Part shown: positions 1-10,636 of the stretch, one piece after another
How the letters are laid out: every line of letters begins with the position of its first letter
How positions within the stretch are numbered: the first letter of the stretch is position 1
NCBI GenBank assembly: GCA_022605425.2
Contig: JAKIMF020000005.1
Span: 592,501-656,500 of the forward strand
Origin: Hamiltosporidium tvaerminnensis
Lineage: Eukaryota > Microsporidia > Dubosqiidae
Direction of reading: 5' to 3'
DNA length: 64,000 nucleotides
Position numbers and translations under genes: made by a program
Notes under the pieces: generated by a model
Database searches by the model: none
What the model was told of the DNA's origin: nothing
Seen by the model: the letters and a program-made list of their open reading frames with translations, nothing else

Positions 1-960
1 AATATCATCGTGACTGGTCATCATTTTTGTTCCCATTGTGACCAAACTCACATTTCATACGGCTACCCTGCTCGTTCCCACGATCGATACCCCGATAGTT
101 CTTTACTCAACATCGATCGCCTTTCTGATCGCTCCTCTTCTGATCGTATTTTTTTCGTAACATTCAACACTCATTTCTCTACAAGCCTCGGATGTCCTGC
201 TCGTTTAATTAACCTGTGTTTTTTAGGTCTTCGTTTCGTGGTTTTCTGCTTTGGCCTTCTCGAAGATCTTTGGAAGTACTACTTGATTTTCTTGTTCCTT
301 CCGCGGATCAGGTTTTTTTGTGTTGCCTCGTTGTCTGGGCTGCCTGTTTATGGCGTGCATCACTAATTCTTGGCACTGAATTCGATACCGATATTCGATA
401 CGGTCCAAACTTTACTGTCACCATTCCTTGATGCTTTGTTCGACCACCACTTTTATTCCGATTTCTTTGATTTTATTAAAATTTATCTCTGGTTTTGTAC
501 TCGTGGTGTCGTGGTGTGGCTCTTGAGACAGTGGGATTTCTGCTCTCTCTTTTGCCTTTTTTTTTGCTCTTCTGTGGGTTTTTTAAACGCATCGATTCTT
601 GTGGCCATTTTTTGTACCTGGTTGGCCGCTTTTTAGGATTTCAACCTTTTGACTGTGAATGTGATCTGGCCATTTGTTCGGTGTGACGAGTCAGTTTTGT
701 ACCATCGTCGATCCTTCTGGATAGCGGTGCATTTCTGTTTTCCATTGTGTTGGCTGGTCTACGCGAGAATCGGGACGGGGGGGTGCGATCGGCGGCTGAC
801 TGGTAACCTGAACGTGTGTCGATGTGGGTGTTTATGGATGGTCGGTTGTGGTGGGTGTCTGGTTGTACCACTCTCCACGTTTGTTCTTTTAACTATTTCG
901 TTGTTTGTTTTATTTTTCATTTTTATATTTTTGTGTACTTTTTTCTTCTACCCATAAAGA
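1..960. other. Compositionally distinct T/GC-richer segment, no gene recognised
   Basis: This stretch is pyrimidine-rich on the plus strand and clearly less AT-rich than the rest of the window, with many CGAT and TCGAT words. Several short open frames exist on both strands, but their translations are dominated by Phe/Cys/Leu/Trp runs from T-rich DNA and show no domain I recognise. The composition changes sharply after about 960. It could be part of a mobile element, a subtelomere-like segment or transferred DNA; I cannot choose between these. Confidence 0.4.
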
Positions 961-991
961 CGTTTATAATTATTGATTTTAAATAGAATTC

Positions 992-1100
992 GGGCTTAGC
1001 CTACACTCACTCTTTATCCCCCTTTACCAACCCAAACGTACATCCGCCTAAAGGGATGGTGGGGCATACTGGGGGTAAGGCTTGTGCAGGCTGTGTGCCA
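992..1100. other. Imperfect long inverted repeat / potential structured RNA
   Basis: Three nested stems are visible. GGC..AGCCT.CAC (992-1006) faces GTGCAGGCTGTGTGCC (1084-1099). TTATCCCC (1014-1021) faces GGGGGTAA (1071-1078). TTACCAACCC (1024-1033) faces GGGATGGTGG (1053-1062), around a loop of about 19 bases. The arms are unusually GC-rich for this genome. It may be a mobile-element end or a structured RNA; no known RNA family is recognised. Confidence 0.45.
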
Positions 1101-1130
1101 GGCGAATGAATGGAATAGATTCTAATTCAG

Positions 1131-3640
1131 AATCGACAATTTGACATAAGTTTTAAAATAGGGGGATTTATTCGAATCAGACATGGATGTATTTTATTTC
1201 TCTTATGAACATCTAGCGGATTTTAATTATTTACTATAAATTGGTTTTGGTGCAGAAATTGTGCTGGAAATAATAACTATAATTCAATCTAAAAATATTT
1301 TAAACCTACTCATGACTTGCTCTTGTATCATCGAGTACATTTATGAATCAAAGTTTTATGAATTTATAATTTGAACTGAGAAAATCTTTGTGTCTAAAAT
1401 AATTATGTTTTAAATTTAATACTTTATTCACACATCTGTCAATATTTAGATTCTCTATCATTTCCTTAATGTGGGTTTTGTACCAATTGTTCTTATTTCA
1501 TTCCCATAAACCGTATTTTTCATTTCATTTCTTGGACAACAATACAATTTAAGAAATTTATAATATGGGCTTGTGACGCTAAACTTAATATAATCTTTTG
1601 CATTTAGTTTTGAGAATTGCAATCCAACAGTAATTTCATATCGTTTTATTCCTGCATGATATATATTATTTGAATTGAAAGTTTAAAATTTATTTCCAAC
1701 ATTTAGATTTCTGGAACACATGGAGATTTTTGTTTCCGATGCAATTTCTTCTTTTCCTAGGTTGTCTATCAACTTTATCTTTTAGACTACCAAATAATTC
1801 CGATAAATATCCTTGAAGTGTACCTTTGGAAGTTGATCAGTTCATCTGTAAATATATGGGTTTTGGGATCGGCTCTGCAAATCGAAGCAGTGCGAATATT
1901 TCATGACCTCGATGGAATATTTATGTCAGGTGTCTGTCTCTATTGAAAATATTTGAATTTCTGAACTACTATAATATTAATATCTGATTTTCAATTGAGA
2001 ATATAATTTATAAATTTAACATAATGATACTGGTCTCCCCGAAATTTCCGATAGTTTTTATGGTTTTGTTTACATTAAAACGACTTGTTTTAAAATTTAA
2101 CACGCACGATTAAATAAACATCTTTCGGAGGGAACATTGAATTTTCGACAAAAATGCATCATGTGATCTACTGATCATTTTGGTTATATTGTTTGTATTT
2201 GATTCCGTTGTTGAATCCTTATACGGTTTTGAGATGATTTTTATATTCTTTATTCTGAAAATTTATAATATAAAATGAATGATAAAGCATTGATTAATTC
2301 GTGTGTTTGTTTGGATTGATGATTTTGTGTTTGTAAATTTTCTATTTACTCTTTCTTGATAAAACTGGCGAAACTTTTATCTTGATCTACAGATCTTCAC
2401 CTGTGGCCAAAATATTTGATTTGTTTTTCTTATTTCATCTATATATCTTGAAAATATTTGGACCGTGACCGAATCTAATTTTGAAATGGTCCTGTGGCCA
2501 TCTTTTCACAATATAATTTACGCCTTAAGTCGCTTCTTACCATGGATTTCTATTTCATTGTAAATCCAGTGTAATATTTAAGGTTTTATACATCTCGAAC
2601 CACAGAATTTAAATTTTTTGAATTAATACATCTGCATTTAGACATCGATATATAATATTTCATTAAGATTTTTAAAGAGCGACAAATTAAATAACTGATC
2701 ATATCCATCGGCATAGATATCTACTCAAAATATGAATTATTTATGAATGCAAATATATAATCAATATTTTTAGATCATCATTTGATTTTTTAACTTTTTC
2801 TAAAATTTCATTTATAATATCGTCTCGGATGGAAATATCGTACTTTATAAAATCGGAAAACCATCGTTAATATAGCCGGAATATTTTATCTTTTTGTGTT
2901 TTTTGGATAAATGCATTTTAAATATTCTACATAATCTTTTTAGATACATACTAGACATTGATAATTTTTTGAATTAGATATGAATTTCCATTTGTTTTTT
3001 ACTTCTGGATTAAATATCGAGAACTGCATCAACGAATATTTTCACGCTTATTGGTTTTAATCTTGGAATATCAATTTTAACCTAGCTGATATCTGTTTTC
3101 GTTCACATTTTCAATTAAAATGGAAGCACATTACTGTTTTAAAATATAAAATTTTTATAATTCACTGATTTATATTTTATATATGTTTGTTGCTGGTTTT
3201 TTGTATTTCTCTTCATTGAAATTCGCGAAGTTTCCAATTAATTATAAATACTTGTAACTTTACTATTTGATCAAACTATAAGAATAGGTTTTTGATCGTA
3301 AATAGAACACTCATCAATATCGTCTCGTTCCATTCTGTTATTGGATTCTTCTGCTTCTAAAATGTAAAGCGATTGTCTTTTGGGTTAATATTACTTTGGA
3401 TATCGAGAGAATATATAACGACAAAACTGTGAAATATGTTTTTATATTAATTGACTTTAAGATTGCTTCACACATCATAACTTGCTACCCCTTTAAATAA
3501 ATTTTAGTAAAGAATAAGATTATCGAAATATATGAGGATTTTCGATAAAATTGTATATAGAATTAATTAAGAACAAATATCGTTCTTTTTATATTATTAT
3601 CGAAAATTCATTAAATTAATAAATTTGTGTGTTAAAATAT
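1131..3640. other. AT-rich gene-free stretch
   Basis: No open frame of note on either strand and no RNA gene recognised. The sequence is mixed-complexity AT-rich DNA rather than simple repeat, so strongly decayed mobile or gene sequence is possible, but I could not match any part of it to other elements here. Confidence 0.5.
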
Positions 3641-3796
3641 TTTTGACATTTTTTTATGTTTTCTTCTACCTCTTTAACAATTGCTATCTCTTATTCCAAA
3701 TTTGAATCTTCATTTATGTTATTGGTCGGTTCTTCTAAAGTGGTTCCTCCTTATAGAATAAAGGGTGCTTTATTTTTTGGTTTAAAATTTTTTCCA

Positions 3797-5756
3797 TCAT
3801 CTTCCTCTCTCTTCTCTCCTTTTAAAGGGGGTAGGTTCCTCATGCACCTCTGATCTCATAATAACACCCATTGACGCTCTCTCCCAGCTCTCTTCGGCAT
3901 TTAGTCCTGACTCAAGTCCTCTTCGTCGATCAAAGGAAATGGTTTCGACTGTCTTCTTAAGAACTATAGACTGAATGTATGCCTCCATATTCAAGGGTAT
4001 TTCTAGTTTTTTAAGCTGAGATTTATGGTATTTTGTCACAATACCGTCCCAGGTCATCTCATAAGGGATTATCTCAACACAACACTTATAAATAAAACCC
4101 AAATCATTGGCTAGCAGGCTATACTTCCTAAGTTTTTCGGTTTCAACTATTTGAAGTGAATCTTAGGAAGTGATTACTACTTCTATGTGTGTTATTTTAT
4201 TCCTCCTATTATCTAAAATATATATCTCAGGTTCATTACACTGAATTTTAACATCAGTTTTTATTCTGGTGTCCACTTTTATCTCTACATACTCATTATT
4301 AAGAGTTTCTTGAACTGAGTGACTCCTAATTCGTTTTAAAGACTTAAACTTATATCTATTCAAGAGAAATAAAAGTAGACATCTAACCACTTCATTATGC
4401 CGTCTAGTGTAATCATGGCCTAGCATTTTTTCACATCTAGTTGCTAGATGATCTACAGTCTTACCAGACTTCCCGCAATGTTGACACACACCATCTGCAC
4501 CCCAGAATACATTTCTATCCTGGATATAGCAGAACACAGTTCCATTTCGTGGCCTAATATTTCATTTCTTTAACCATCTTGAAGAGTTACTAACACTCAC
4601 AAGCTCATTTTTTCTTGCATTACATAACTTTGAATGGTGTTTTCGTTTTTCTATTTCGTTATATAGTTTTGCAAGTTGAGCTTCTTCTAAACTTTTCTTA
4701 GAGACTTCTTCTACCAACCTGTACTTTACTTTTAAGAAGCCTTTTATTAGTGCCAGATGGGGTTCATTATTATTCTCCACCTTGAGGATTGCTGCTCGTC
4801 TAGTTGATATTTCTTTACTTTTTTACAGACAATCCAAGAGTTTCAGAAGCATATGTTCGCTTCGCAACTCAACAGTATGTAAACTTCTCCCAAGTTCTGT
4901 TCTAGGAAGAACAAACGCTATTACATCCTGGGCGGAGATGTATCTTATTCTTCACCAATACCACACGCACCACTTCATCTAACTTAGAGAAGTCAGCCGG
5001 TTCAAGTCGAAGTACTCCTATGTGATAGTTGATTAACGATATCGCATGTTGATTGATTGCAGAAAATATTTTTTTTTGCATTTAATCTAGTGTGACAAAG
5101 TCTTTCAACTCTTGATATAAGTTTGCTCTGTACTTCTTCAAATGAGCTACATGTTGGGATTCCTCTGCTATATTCTATTATTCCTAAATATTTGTAAACA
5201 CTAACACCTTCTAGAAGAGTAGCAGTATCTTCACAACACGTATCATTTGTGGCTGACTTCTCTTTGTTAATCTCTAAGCCAATCACCTCTAAAAATTCCT
5301 TTGCCTCGCCTGTCATAGCACTCAATGTGGAGCTGTCTTTTGCAAGGAGCTTAAGATCATCAATAAACAAGAGATGATTAGTAGAATGAGATTCTGTATC
5401 TGTTTGTACTGTCACTTTTGTGTATTTGTCATTAAGCTTTCGGCTTAATGGATCCATACACAACACAAACAACAATGGTGACAAACTATCTCTTCGCAGA
5501 ATCCCTTCTCTCAATCTTCTTGCTCATGATTTTTTCAGGCCCTACTGATATATCAATTTTCCATTGATATAATTTCCTCAATAAGTTAAAAGATCCAATC
5601 AGGTAAATTAAGGTTTTCATTGCATTGAGTCTAATAAGCATGATCTATTGAATCCTAAGTTTTTTTAACATCAATCCATGTTGCCTTAAGATTGTTTACG
5701 TACTCTTTATTCAAGCAATATTCAGTGGAGCCTGCTTTTTCGCCCCTTGCATTAAA
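3797..5756 (-). mobile_element. Dead, 5'-truncated non-LTR retrotransposon (RT + CCHC zinc finger + restriction-like endonuclease)
   Basis: Read on the minus strand from 5756, the pieces follow one reverse-transcriptase polyprotein. First comes a palm motif WIDVKK then DSIDHA (usual KAFDS-type), then RRDSLSPLLFVLCMDPLS, then FIDDLKLLAKD, the catalytic aspartate pair of LINE-type RTs (near 5360). A thumb-like region follows, then a CCHC finger CQHCGKSGKTVDHLATRC (near 4470), then a PD-(D/E)XK-like endonuclease with TDVK...IEVVITS (near 4200) and a conserved tail LLANDLGFIYK. This order is that of R2/NeSL-type site-specific retrotransposons. The copy is broken: in-frame stops near 5640, 4562 and 4163, frameshifts near 5030 and 4914, and one more stop near 4836. 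The RT start and the N-terminal DNA-binding region are missing, so the copy is 5' truncated at about 5756, as expected from incomplete reverse transcription. The 3' end is not resolved below 3797. Confidence 0.85.
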
Positions 5757-5936
5757 GAATTAAAGAAATAATATAATTTAACTAAAAATAATTAAAGAAT
5801 TTAAAAGAATAGAGAAATAAAATAAAATAAAATAAAAAGAAATAAAACAATTTAAATAAAAAGTAACAAATAATTATAAACTATAACAAATTATAATCCT
5901 TTAAACATTGGATATTAGAATTATGAATTTACTTTT
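5757..5936. repeat. A-rich low-complexity tract
   Basis: Short direct repeats of AATAAA/AAATAAAAT type lie between the truncated end of the retrotransposon and the 3' end of the PP2A-A gene. No coding signal. The retrotransposon junction lies at its left edge. Confidence 0.6.
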
Positions 5937-8874
5937 TCATTTAATTAATTTTTCTAACTCCTCCATAACACTTTCTACTATCCTTCTAACACTTTCATCC
6001 TTATCACCACTCATCTGACTTAAAACACCAACAAACCACCCAAGTAATTCCTCACCCATACTAAGCATATTATCACCTTGTTTTTTAACCCCATTATCAT
6101 AGATATTATTTTTATTATTAACTAGTGTATTATCATTAATTATATTATTTCTTACAAAAGTATCACCAACTATTCTATCCCCTAAGATACTATAAATACC
6201 CTTTGATATAACTCTTACACACTCACACCTAACATTACTCACCTCATCTCTTAACAACACCTCAACAATACTTCTTCCTCTTTTTAAATACAACATTTTA
6301 CTACAATAGTAACACCCCATAATTCTTATCAAATAATTTTTATTTCTCACCAACTCTTCAACTCTATCAACAAAAATATCAGATTTATCGTTATTTATAT
6401 TAGACTCCTTGTTATTATTAGTATCTTTGTTATTTATATTGGTAATAGGATTGTTACCTATCCTATTATTATTATTAGTATCATTATCTATCCTATTACT
6501 ACCATATATCCTATCATTATCTATCCTATTATCATCATTATTATTATTATATAACATACTATTACTACCATCACCCCTACTAATACCCCACTCTACACAC
6601 ATTACCTCATACACATAAAAACACCTCATCCTTATCTCATTACACTTATCACACATCAGTTGATAATATATTTTAATAAAATATTTTTTAAAAAATTCAA
6701 ATCCTAAACAAATCATACCTTTTATAAAGTCACATACAAATAACCTTATTCTCCATTTATTAGAAATCAAAAAGTTCTGTAATTGTTCTAAGACAAGAGA
6801 GAGGTTAAGAGTAATAGTAAGGTTATTACTTATATTATTATTACTTGTATTATCAACTATATTATTATTACTTATATTATCAACTATATTATTATTACTA
6901 TATTATTATTACTACTTGTATTATTATCAACTATATTATTACTTACTATCAACCCTACTATCACACTTACTATCATACTATACTATCACACACACTACTA
7001 ATACTATTATTTTCCTTTAAAATTATACTTTTATCTCTTTTTTCTACCAATGAAATAACACCCTTTAATACAGACATTCTAACCTCAATACAACTATCAG
7101 TAATAAGTCTATTAAAGACACTAACAATACAATTAACATAAGAGTAAGTATAAGGGATATTATCGGTATAAGGGTTAGTATAAGTATAAGGGTTAGTATA
7201 AGAGTTATTATCAATAGTATTACTAATAGGGTTATTATCAATAGTATTACTAATAGGGTTATTATCAATAGGATTAGTAATATTTCTATCAACCCTACTA
7301 TCATACTTATAACTAATACAATTATTATCAATAGTATCCCTATCAACTATACTATCAACTATATTGTCACTACTATCAACCCTACTATCAACCCTACTAT
7401 CCCTACTACATATCTTATACTTACCTATGTTACTTCCTATTACCCCTCTAACCTGTTCATTACTATCTTTAGATAATATTTCTATTAATTGATATATTAT
7501 AGGGGTATTAATATAAGGAAGTATATTTACAAGTGTTTTACGTACTTCATCTTCTGTATCACAAGCAAGTTTTAAAAGGAGTGAATTAATAATAGTAGTG
7601 TTGTTATGTTGGTTAGTATGTTGGTTAGTATTACCATCTAATCTACTATCTAATATATTATTACCATCTAATCTACTATCTAATCTACTATCTAATATAT
7701 TGTTATTATCATTAATATTATTATCTAATATATTATTATTATCTAATACTACCTCCTTATCTAATATATTATTATCTACCCCTACGCCATTGTCTAATAT
7801 ATTATTATTATCTAATACTACCTCTTTATCTACTCCTACTCCATTATGTAACCCCATACTACTACTATTTATTATTTGGTGTATCTTACGTGTAACTGAC
7901 ATTCTAACTCTCCATGACTTACTATAACATAACATATATAATACATCAATACTAATATAATTATAAATATTAAAAATATAAATAATACAACATTGTAGGT
8001 AATCAGATTGTTGAAATAAATAATTTATGTAAGATAATAAATATTTGGGTGTAAATATTGTGGGGTAGTAGTGGTGGATAGAAGAAAGTGATTTTATTTG
8101 GGATTTTGATACTATTTCTATTGTGTCGTGTAGAAGTGTGTGTGTTGTATTGAATATTAAGTCTTTATTTAGAACAGAGATGAATACATTAGTATTAGTA
8201 GGTGTAGTAGGATAGTTAGTAGTAGGTGTAGGGTTGGTAGTAGTAGGTGTAGGGTTGTTATTAGATTGTTCTTTAGTATTATTATTATTTGTATTAAATT
8301 CTTTATTTGTATTAGATTGTTCGTTAGTAGTTATATTACTATTAATTATATTATTACTAATTATTTTATTATTAATTATATTACTATCAATAGATTCTTT
8401 ACTATTTACACCCACTCTATCCATAGTATTCTCATCCTTACATATTATTAAATCTTCGTAACCTCCAAATGTCTTTTTAATGGTTTGTGATGTGGTGGTA
8501 TTATAGAGAAGATGGGTAAGTAAACAGATACAGAACAATCTGTGTATATAGAAGGGTGATGTGGTAAGGTCAGTTATAAATTGTGGGGTTTTTAATGGGT
8601 ATGTGTTCAGGTAGAGAATTGTGTGGTTTAGTATTTGGGTATGGTGTGTGTTTTCTAGGATTAGAAGTTTTATTATTTCAAGGTGTTTATGAGAATTATT
8701 TGTGTCGGTTATGTTTGTTATTCCGGTTGTTTCAGTCTTGTCAGTTATATAAGTTGTTTCAGTTGTGTCAGTCATACAAGTTGTTTCTGTAATATTGTTG
8801 AGGTCTGCTAGTATTTTGGTAGGTGATATTATACCTGCTGTTTGGTATAACGCGTCAAGACTTGGTTGGAGCAT
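5937..8874 (-). CDS. PP2A 65-kDa scaffold (A/PR65, Tpd3-like) subunit, frame interrupted
   Basis: PP2A-A is an all-HEAT-repeat scaffold that holds the catalytic C and regulatory B subunits of protein phosphatase 2A. The first reading frame (8874-6973, 633 codons) contains KSWRVRMSV, EDEVRKTLVNILPYI, NEQVRGVIGSNIGKYK and CIEVRMSVLKGV; the second (from about 6840 to 5937) contains NKWRIRLFVCDFI, NEIRMRCF, NYLIRIMGCYY, VSNVRCECVRVISK and ESVRRIVESV. These match, in order, the intra-repeat helices of PR65, including the two WRVR repeats and the C-terminal repeats. Between HEAT repeats lie long Asn/Asp/Thr/Ile-rich simple-sequence insertions, so the protein would exceed 900 aa, against about 590 for the family. 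The two frames are separated at 6800-6990 by at least two frame changes inside an AGT-AAT-type minisatellite. The bridging frame encodes LTITLNLSLVLEQLQNF, matching the expected helix. Either a recent pseudogene, a repeat-length error or a polymorphism. The start ATG has AACCC six bases upstream. Confidence 0.8.
6822..6950 (-). repeat. Minisatellite with ~27-bp units inside the PP2A-A gene
   Basis: On the minus strand the unit reads AGTAATAATAATATAGTTG plus ATAATA/CA, and occurs in full and shortened forms. One unit is cut to AGTAATAATAATAT (14 bases), which is not a multiple of three and shifts the frame. In frame, the units encode SNNNIVDN-type asparagine-rich linker. Slippage here explains the split gene. 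Confidence 0.75.
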
Positions 8875-9118
8875 AATGAAGGGTTACTGTAAATTATTTG
8901 ATGAATAGAATTACAAGAAATATAATTTTTATTTTTTTTAGAATATTTATGAATATTTATGAATATTTATGAGAACCCTTGGAGTTACAAGTGTTACGTT
9001 TTTAGGTAATGAAGGGTTACTGTAAATTATTTGATGAATAGAATTACTTTTTTTTGATTTGTGAATATTTATGAATTTATGAGAACCCTTGGACTATAAA
9101 GTTAATATTTTTAGGTAA
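8874..9118. repeat. Tandem duplication of the PP2A-A upstream region
   Basis: Copy 1 (8874-9006) and copy 2 (9007 to about 9118) both start with TAATGAAGGGTTACTGTAAA and run through TTGATGAATAGAATTAC, then TATTTATGAATATTTATGAG and GAACCCTTGGA. They differ by small indels in the T-rich middle. The duplicated unit includes the CCC motif next to the start codon, so promoter-proximal sequence is doubled. Copy 2 has no start codon in the matching place. Confidence 0.8.
8881..8883 (-). promoter_or_regulatory. CCC motif upstream of PP2A-A start
   Basis: Minus strand reads AACCCTTCATT then ATG. A CCC or GGG close to the start codon is a known microsporidian expression signal, and this one supports the chosen start at 8874. 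Confidence 0.5.
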
Positions 9119-9229
9119 TTGTTTATAGAGAGAGGGAAGGGTGTGAAAGGGTAACTAAATGTTGTGAGAGGATAATAATTTAGATGTAAGTGTGTAAATA
9201 CAAAGGGTGTATTAGATACTTAGAAAATA

Positions 9230-9900
9230 TCAGGTGTTGTGAGTGTGTGAAATTTGGTTATGAAATTGGTGTAAAAGTTGTTGATGTGGTGATGAATACA
9301 CTCATTTTGGTGTTTTTTCGGTTTGATTTTATATGAGAGGAGATCGTCTGCGAAATGATAAAACTTTTTTATTAAAAACTTAATTCTTAGTTTTTTATGT
9401 AACTAGATTGTAAAAAAATATTTAAATTAGGTATTTTTTTGTATTGGGAACTTAGACATGCTGTGTGGGAGATACAAAAATAAATCTTTTAAAGGCAGGA
9501 AGTCTAAGTAGCAGGTTATAACTGTTGGTATGACATTATTTTTCTATGCAGGCTCGGTATAAATACCGAGATATATATTAGATGGAAGTTTATTGGGTTC
9601 TGAAAGTGTAAACTATGTAGGAATAATCTAGTTTTGGGTGAACTGAGAGGGGCGTCGATCTAAGATCACACTCTATGCAACGGACATTAATAAACTTCAG
9701 GCAACTGCTTCGTCTATTTATTGAGTTCTATAAATCTTTAGATAAAGGTTTTGGATCGTAGGTATCGTAAGAAAGAAAAATGGTGCTCGGGCTAGCAGTT
9801 ATTTATTTTAAATCTGAGAACTGCGTTAATGCCATGAAAAAAGGTCTAATACTTGCCACGGTTGTTAAAATATGTTATATTTTTGAAAAGGTTATGTATT
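9230..9900 (+). mobile_element. SINE-like element, copy A (divergent)
   Basis: Shares diagnostic blocks with the better preserved copies: GTTTTTTATGTAACTAGATTG, AAGTAGCAGGTTATA, TTGGTATGACATT, GAAGTTTATTGGGTTC, CACACTCTATGCAACGGACATTAA and AACTGCGTTAATGCCATGA. The first third is strongly decayed, so the left boundary is approximate. It contains a private palindrome CTCGGTA-TAAA-TACCGAG (9553-9570). Short open frames inside (for example 9780-9983) are not conserved between copies. Confidence 0.7.
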
Positions 9901-10636
9901 TATTTTGGATAAATAACAAATTAGATTTATTTGTTGAATTACTTTTTAAGATTCGTGTTGAATCGTTGAAACTGATAAATTAATGATTAATTAAAATGTG
10001 AGTTAATTATATGGCTTGTTATATTAATTACTGCATTATAATTTACTATGTAACAATAAGGGATTGGTATAAATACAAAACTATATCGAATTTACTTTGG
10101 AAAATTTTAATTCTGATAAATCTTTAAACAGGCTTGGACTAAGTCAATATTATTTAAAAATATAGTCTTTATCGTATCTTTTTATTAAAAATTAATATGG
10201 ATTGATACTGAAACCAGTTATGGGGGTAAAAAGTAATGGATAAATTCTTACTCTTTACATATATTATTAATAAGAAGAAATATATTGAGATGATTCCTTC
10301 TCTCATAAAAAATGTATGACTTTCCTGTGGAATGCAATGATTCAGTAGACACCATTTATACTAACTTGTGGATTGAAATATAAGGCAACTGATAAAAAAA
10401 TAGAAAAACCAAAAAAAATATATTAAATTTAATATAATAAAAAAACTACAGAGAATTCTATATATTTACTGTTTTATATGTTTAAAATTAAATATTCCTC
10501 GAAATGAGCAAATACAGGTTTTATCTATGAATTCCAAGTTTTTTTTTATTATCTTTATTAGATTTTAATCTAATTAATTCTTTTTAATTAATTTTTCTAT
10601 ATTTAATTAAAAAAAATTATAAGGTTTTCAACTTGA
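9901..10636. other. AT-rich intergenic, upstream of secreted-family gene 1
   Basis: No gene. The last 100 bases are very AT-rich with TCTAATTAATTC and TTTTTAATTAATTTTT words. Similar AATTAAT-type words precede the other secreted-family genes, so this may be promoter sequence. No CCC motif near the ATG. Confidence 0.4.

Noticed and set aside
10-957. Overlapping open frames on both strands in the first kilobase
   Set aside because: The translations are Phe/Cys/Leu/Trp-rich products of T-rich DNA, overlap in several frames and show no domain or start signal.
6409-8461. Leu/Ile-rich plus-strand frames opposite the PP2A-A gene
   Set aside because: They are the complement of Asn/Asp codon repeats in a real gene; HEAT motifs on the minus strand decide the coding strand.
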